Part shown: positions 31,186 to 35,620 of the stretch, piece after piece
How the letters are laid out: the number at the start of each line of letters is the position of its first letter
How positions within the stretch are numbered: the first letter of the stretch is position 1
NCBI RefSeq assembly: GCF_000003605.2
Contig: NW_003151258.1
Coordinates: 46,765-82,384, forward strand
Length of the DNA: 35,620 bases
Reading direction: 5' to 3'
Source: Saccoglossus kowalevskii
Taxonomy: Eukaryota > Hemichordata > Enteropneusta > Harrimaniidae
Made by a program: the position numbers and the translations under genes
Notes under the pieces: model-generated
What the model was told of the DNA's origin: nothing
What the model saw: only the letters and a program-made list of their open reading frames with translations
The model's database searches: none

Positions 31186-31416
31186 TTTAACCTTTTCACC
31201 ACCAGACTTTCTCACCTAAATTTTTCAGCACTTCTTTACTTTATATTCTTCAATATTTCTGGAAATGAACCCTAATTTTGAAGCCAACAGACACAATTTG
31301 AGTCAACTTTTCACTCAAAAAATTTGGATATTTTTGTCCCAATCTTCTGAAGGAAATCGCAAACTGTAAACAAGACTGTTTTGTGATGGAAAGAGGGAAC
31401 TGGCGATGAAAAGATC
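31186..31416 (+). mobile_element. MITE-like element, TTTAACCTTTTCA termini, copy 3
   Basis: 231 bp starting TTTAACCTTTTCACCACCAG with a decayed complementary right end (gatgaaaagatca). It lies between the two convergent genes. Confidence 0.75.
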
Positions 31417-31639
31417 AGACCATTCCAAGTGTCAACTGTGTTCTATGCTACAATAGGCAAAAAATACATTCCATTGACACAATATCTTTAATGCATGTTG
31501 TCATACCATTCATCTTATAAATCAATCAAGGGACATACATGATTTGTTTCAAATATGTGTAGTTTCTTGATGAGAATACCATGAAAAAATTTCCTTTTTT
31601 TATTCTTGATAAATAAAAACTACTACATGTTTTCGTCCT

Positions 31640-32074
31640 TCAGTTTATTTATTTGGAAAAAAAAATCAAATATTTAAAAAAAATGTGATAGGAACTAGGA
31701 GTAACAAATCAAAAGTTGAAATGTGCACATGTTGACTCTGCAGTAAACACATCATACTAGTTACAGGCACATTAGTCATCCAACGTTGTCAGTACATGTT
31801 TTCTGCAAGATCCTGATCACATACAAGTTACAAACCAGTCATCTGCTGCAAGCCAACTCTCATTCCATCACATGACGAAAATCAATTTTACAGTTGCAAA
31901 TCATTCCTGTTTGAGACTAGAGGCCTGTGTAAAAGTGAATTGAACATATTACCAAAATGTTACGCAATCACTCTCTGAACAGAATCGGATCCATTAATGC
32001 ACAATACTTCTAACAAATCTCAATACATCTTCAAATAAATTGCAATCTCCTTTTTCCACCAGCTTAAAATTATT
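31640..32074 (-). other. Presumed 3' UTR of the - strand gene, with AATAAATAAA
   Basis: Downstream of the TAA at 32075 the - strand carries overlapping AATAAA hexamers near 31643-31652 (+ strand tttatttattt), about 430 bp away. This is a reasonable distance for a 3' UTR. No coding potential is seen in between. Confidence 0.45.
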
Positions 32075-33833
<1,759 letters not shown>

Positions 33834-33956
33834 TAAACAAATAAACGCTGCTCAGATATAAAGTAGATAATATTTGGTAATCGTTGTGCTAAGTAACTAT
33901 TAAAAATATCTAGACATTACTAGCAATGGCCCGTTATTGATAGCAGAGAAGAAAAT
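33834..33956. repeat. Interspersed repeat, copy 2 of 2
   Basis: Counterpart of 26281-26408, immediately before the 52-bp array in the - strand gene's intron. Confidence 0.55.
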
Positions 33957-33971
33957 AAATAAGAAGTGTTT

Positions 33972-34447
33972 GGCATTACCTGATACAAACATCAATTATA
34001 ACACCTATAACAACTCAGAGTATGGCATTACCTGATACAAACATCAATTATAACACCTATAACAACTCAGAGTATGGCATTACCTGATACAAACATCAAT
34101 TATAACACCTATAACAACTCAGAGTATGGCATTACCTGATACAAACATCAATTATAACACCTATAACAACTCAGAGTATGGCATTACCTGATACAAACAT
34201 CAATTATAACACCTATAACAACTCAGAGTATGGCATTACCTGATACAAACATCAATTATAACACCTATAACAACTCAGAGTATGGCATTACCTGATACAA
34301 ACATCAATTATAACACCTATAACAACTCAGAGTATGGCATTACCTGATACAAACATCAATTATAACACCTATAACAACTCAGAGTATGGCATTTCCTGAT
34401 ACAAACATCAATTATAACACCTATAACAACTCAGAGTATGGCATTAC
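33972..34447 (-). repeat. 52-bp minisatellite, nine near-identical units, with copied splice donors
   Basis: Units start at 33972, 34024, 34076, 34128, 34180, 34232, 34284, 34336 and 34388. The next period start, 34440, is the real exon boundary. On the - strand every unit ends TATCAG|GTAATGCC, the same junction as the true donor GATCAG|GTAATGCC of the adjoining exon. The unit at 34388 has GT changed to GA. The units are otherwise essentially identical, so the expansion is recent or has been homogenised. Confidence 0.95.
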
Positions 34448-34505
34448 CTGATCTAGCATGGTGCACTTGCTGTTCACCTATTTTAAATCTACCATGGTGT
34501 TCTTT
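34448..34505 (-). CDS. Unrecognised charged protein, penultimate exon (58 bp)
   Basis: On the - strand an excellent acceptor (tttctctttcag) precedes 58 bp encoding KEHHGRFKIGEQQVHHARS plus G, followed by donor gtaatg. The exit phase 1 joins exactly to the two-base entry of exon 32075-32466, giving ARS-G-DEEKK. The matching phases, good splice sites and protein-like composition support a real exon. The intron is 1981 bp and begins with a 52-bp tandem repeat that reaches into the last five bases of this exon. Earlier exons must lie beyond 34505 and I could not find them before 35620. Confidence 0.7.
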
Positions 34506-34581
34506 CTGAAAGAGAAATATACACAATAAAATCAAGATTTGTTGAGAATCATGCATAGTAAAGTACCAAAGCACAGCAATC

Positions 34582-34951
34582 TACCGTATTTATCCAGGTA
34601 AGAGCCCAGGGTCCTAAAATCTTGAAAAATAAATGTAAATTACGTATACAGCAATGAACGCGCTGCCCAGAAGAAGAGTGTGAAATTACCTATTTTGCTG
34701 TCACAGCTATTTCCCGTTCACTCCTCGTTTAATGCAATTGACAATTATTTTTCAAGAATTTTTATCAGAATCACAACAGACTGCAAGGAAGTCAACTGTT
34801 AATACAAAAAATTTGTTGTTATTTTTTTGTTACAAGTGTTGAAAAAGACCAGCTAGGCGTATGCCAGGATATGATCTCAATTTCTTTATTGTATCAAAAT
34901 TGGGGGTGGGCGTTTGCCCAGGTATGGGCTCTTACTTGGATAAATACGGTA
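34582..34951. mobile_element. 370-bp element with 27-bp terminal inverted repeats
   Basis: TIRs at 34582-34608 and 34925-34951 match at 26 of 27 positions. The left one begins TACCGTATTTATCC, a terminus style common among non-autonomous DNA transposons. No coding potential and no clear target duplication. It lies upstream of exon 34448-34505 of the - strand gene. Confidence 0.85.
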
Positions 34952-35068
34952 ATGATAGCATTCCCATACTGTGTTCCTAAAGTGAACACACAGCTTGCAT
35001 GTATGCTGTATACTGAACATAGGAGGACTGTAAAAATGCGTTTAATACGCTGTGCCAAGGATGCTACA

Positions 35069-35260
35069 TACTGTAAATGCATTGATTATTCACTGGGATT
35101 TAAGTTCACTATATTTCCTGATAAAAAAATCCGCTAAATTAAATTTAAGTGAATATGTAAAATAACAATAAAACTCATTGTTTCCTTGATGACATTCATG
35201 AAATCAACACAGTTAATACGCTCAAATCTCAAAATAGTGAAAATAAATGATTTTACAGTA
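35069..35260. mobile_element. Foldback element with TACTGTAAA ends, copy 3
   Basis: 192 bp bounded by TACTGTAAATGCATT on the left and aaatgattttacagta on the right. The inverted arms are about 30 bp and imperfect (ttattcactggga / tagtgaaaataa). Confidence 0.7.
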
Positions 35261-35620
35261 ACTGTTTTGTGTCATACATGAAACATAACAAGAAATAACA
35301 AAACAAAACGCAATGACAATGTTGATAACTTGTGTATTACAAATATCTCCAGAATTTAATTGAGACTATTCTGTCCTTGGTTGTAGAAAGGTACATATAG
35401 GTGAAACAAGGAACATCAAAAATAAAACTGTCAAAGAACAAAGAACCGAGCGACTTCACGGTAGAAATATCTTCAACCCCACTGGACTACTAGAAATTGA
35501 TATTTTTTTTTTTTAAATGAACCAGTTTGTCTTCAATATAAACTATGGGTGTGTAACACAATGTTGGTAATGTAACATTCATTTATTTCTTATTTGTGTT
35601 CACACGATTTGCATGGCACC

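Noticed and set aside
33972-34439. CRISPR-like direct repeats
   Set aside because: The 52-bp units are contiguous with no unique spacers, and the context is eukaryotic intron.

Overview
The window is animal nuclear DNA: AT-rich, interspersed with many small repeats, and carrying split genes with GT-AG introns of about 0.4-2.7 kb. Its main content is most of one conserved gene on the + strand, CSTF3 (cleavage stimulation factor subunit 3, CstF-77). Seventeen coding exons can be followed from 10887 to the stop codon at 27002-27004. They encode about 641 residues that align, from memory of the family, with roughly residue 76 to the C terminus of the human protein. The first two or three coding exons and the promoter are not in the window. 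The near-human protein sequence together with the repeat landscape suggests an invertebrate, probably a deuterostome such as a hemichordate. That assignment is inference. One run of N (20860-20952) shows this is a draft assembly.

Layout. 1-10886 is probably the upstream intron of CSTF3. It holds degenerate AT-rich tandem repeats, two related blocks of about 1 kb (one split by a nested 1.1-kb mobile element), and a 1.9-kb 35-bp minisatellite ending 136 bp before the first visible exon. 10887-27004 is the CSTF3 exon-intron array. Its introns carry a second copy of the 1-kb element, a tRNA-derived SINE, foldback and MITE-like elements, and two tandem CTCF-like motifs. 27005-29900 is a possible very long 3' UTR that includes a 57-bp minisatellite. 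30000-31416 is repeats. 31640-34505 holds the 3' part of a second gene on the - strand, tail-to-tail with CSTF3. Two of its exons join in frame, and its intron starts with nine 52-bp repeats, eight of which copy the exon's splice donor. 34582-35260 contains two more terminal-inverted-repeat elements.

Function. CstF-77 is the HAT-repeat scaffold of the CstF complex in mRNA 3'-end processing. It bridges CstF-64 and CstF-50 and dimerises through its HAT-C domain. The second gene encodes a highly charged, lysine/glutamate-rich C-terminal tail that I do not recognise. The strongest anomalies are: a one-base frameshift in CSTF3 exon 21127-21195; the donor-copying minisatellite; and the hairpin-ended mobile element whose insertion can be read against an uninterrupted related block.
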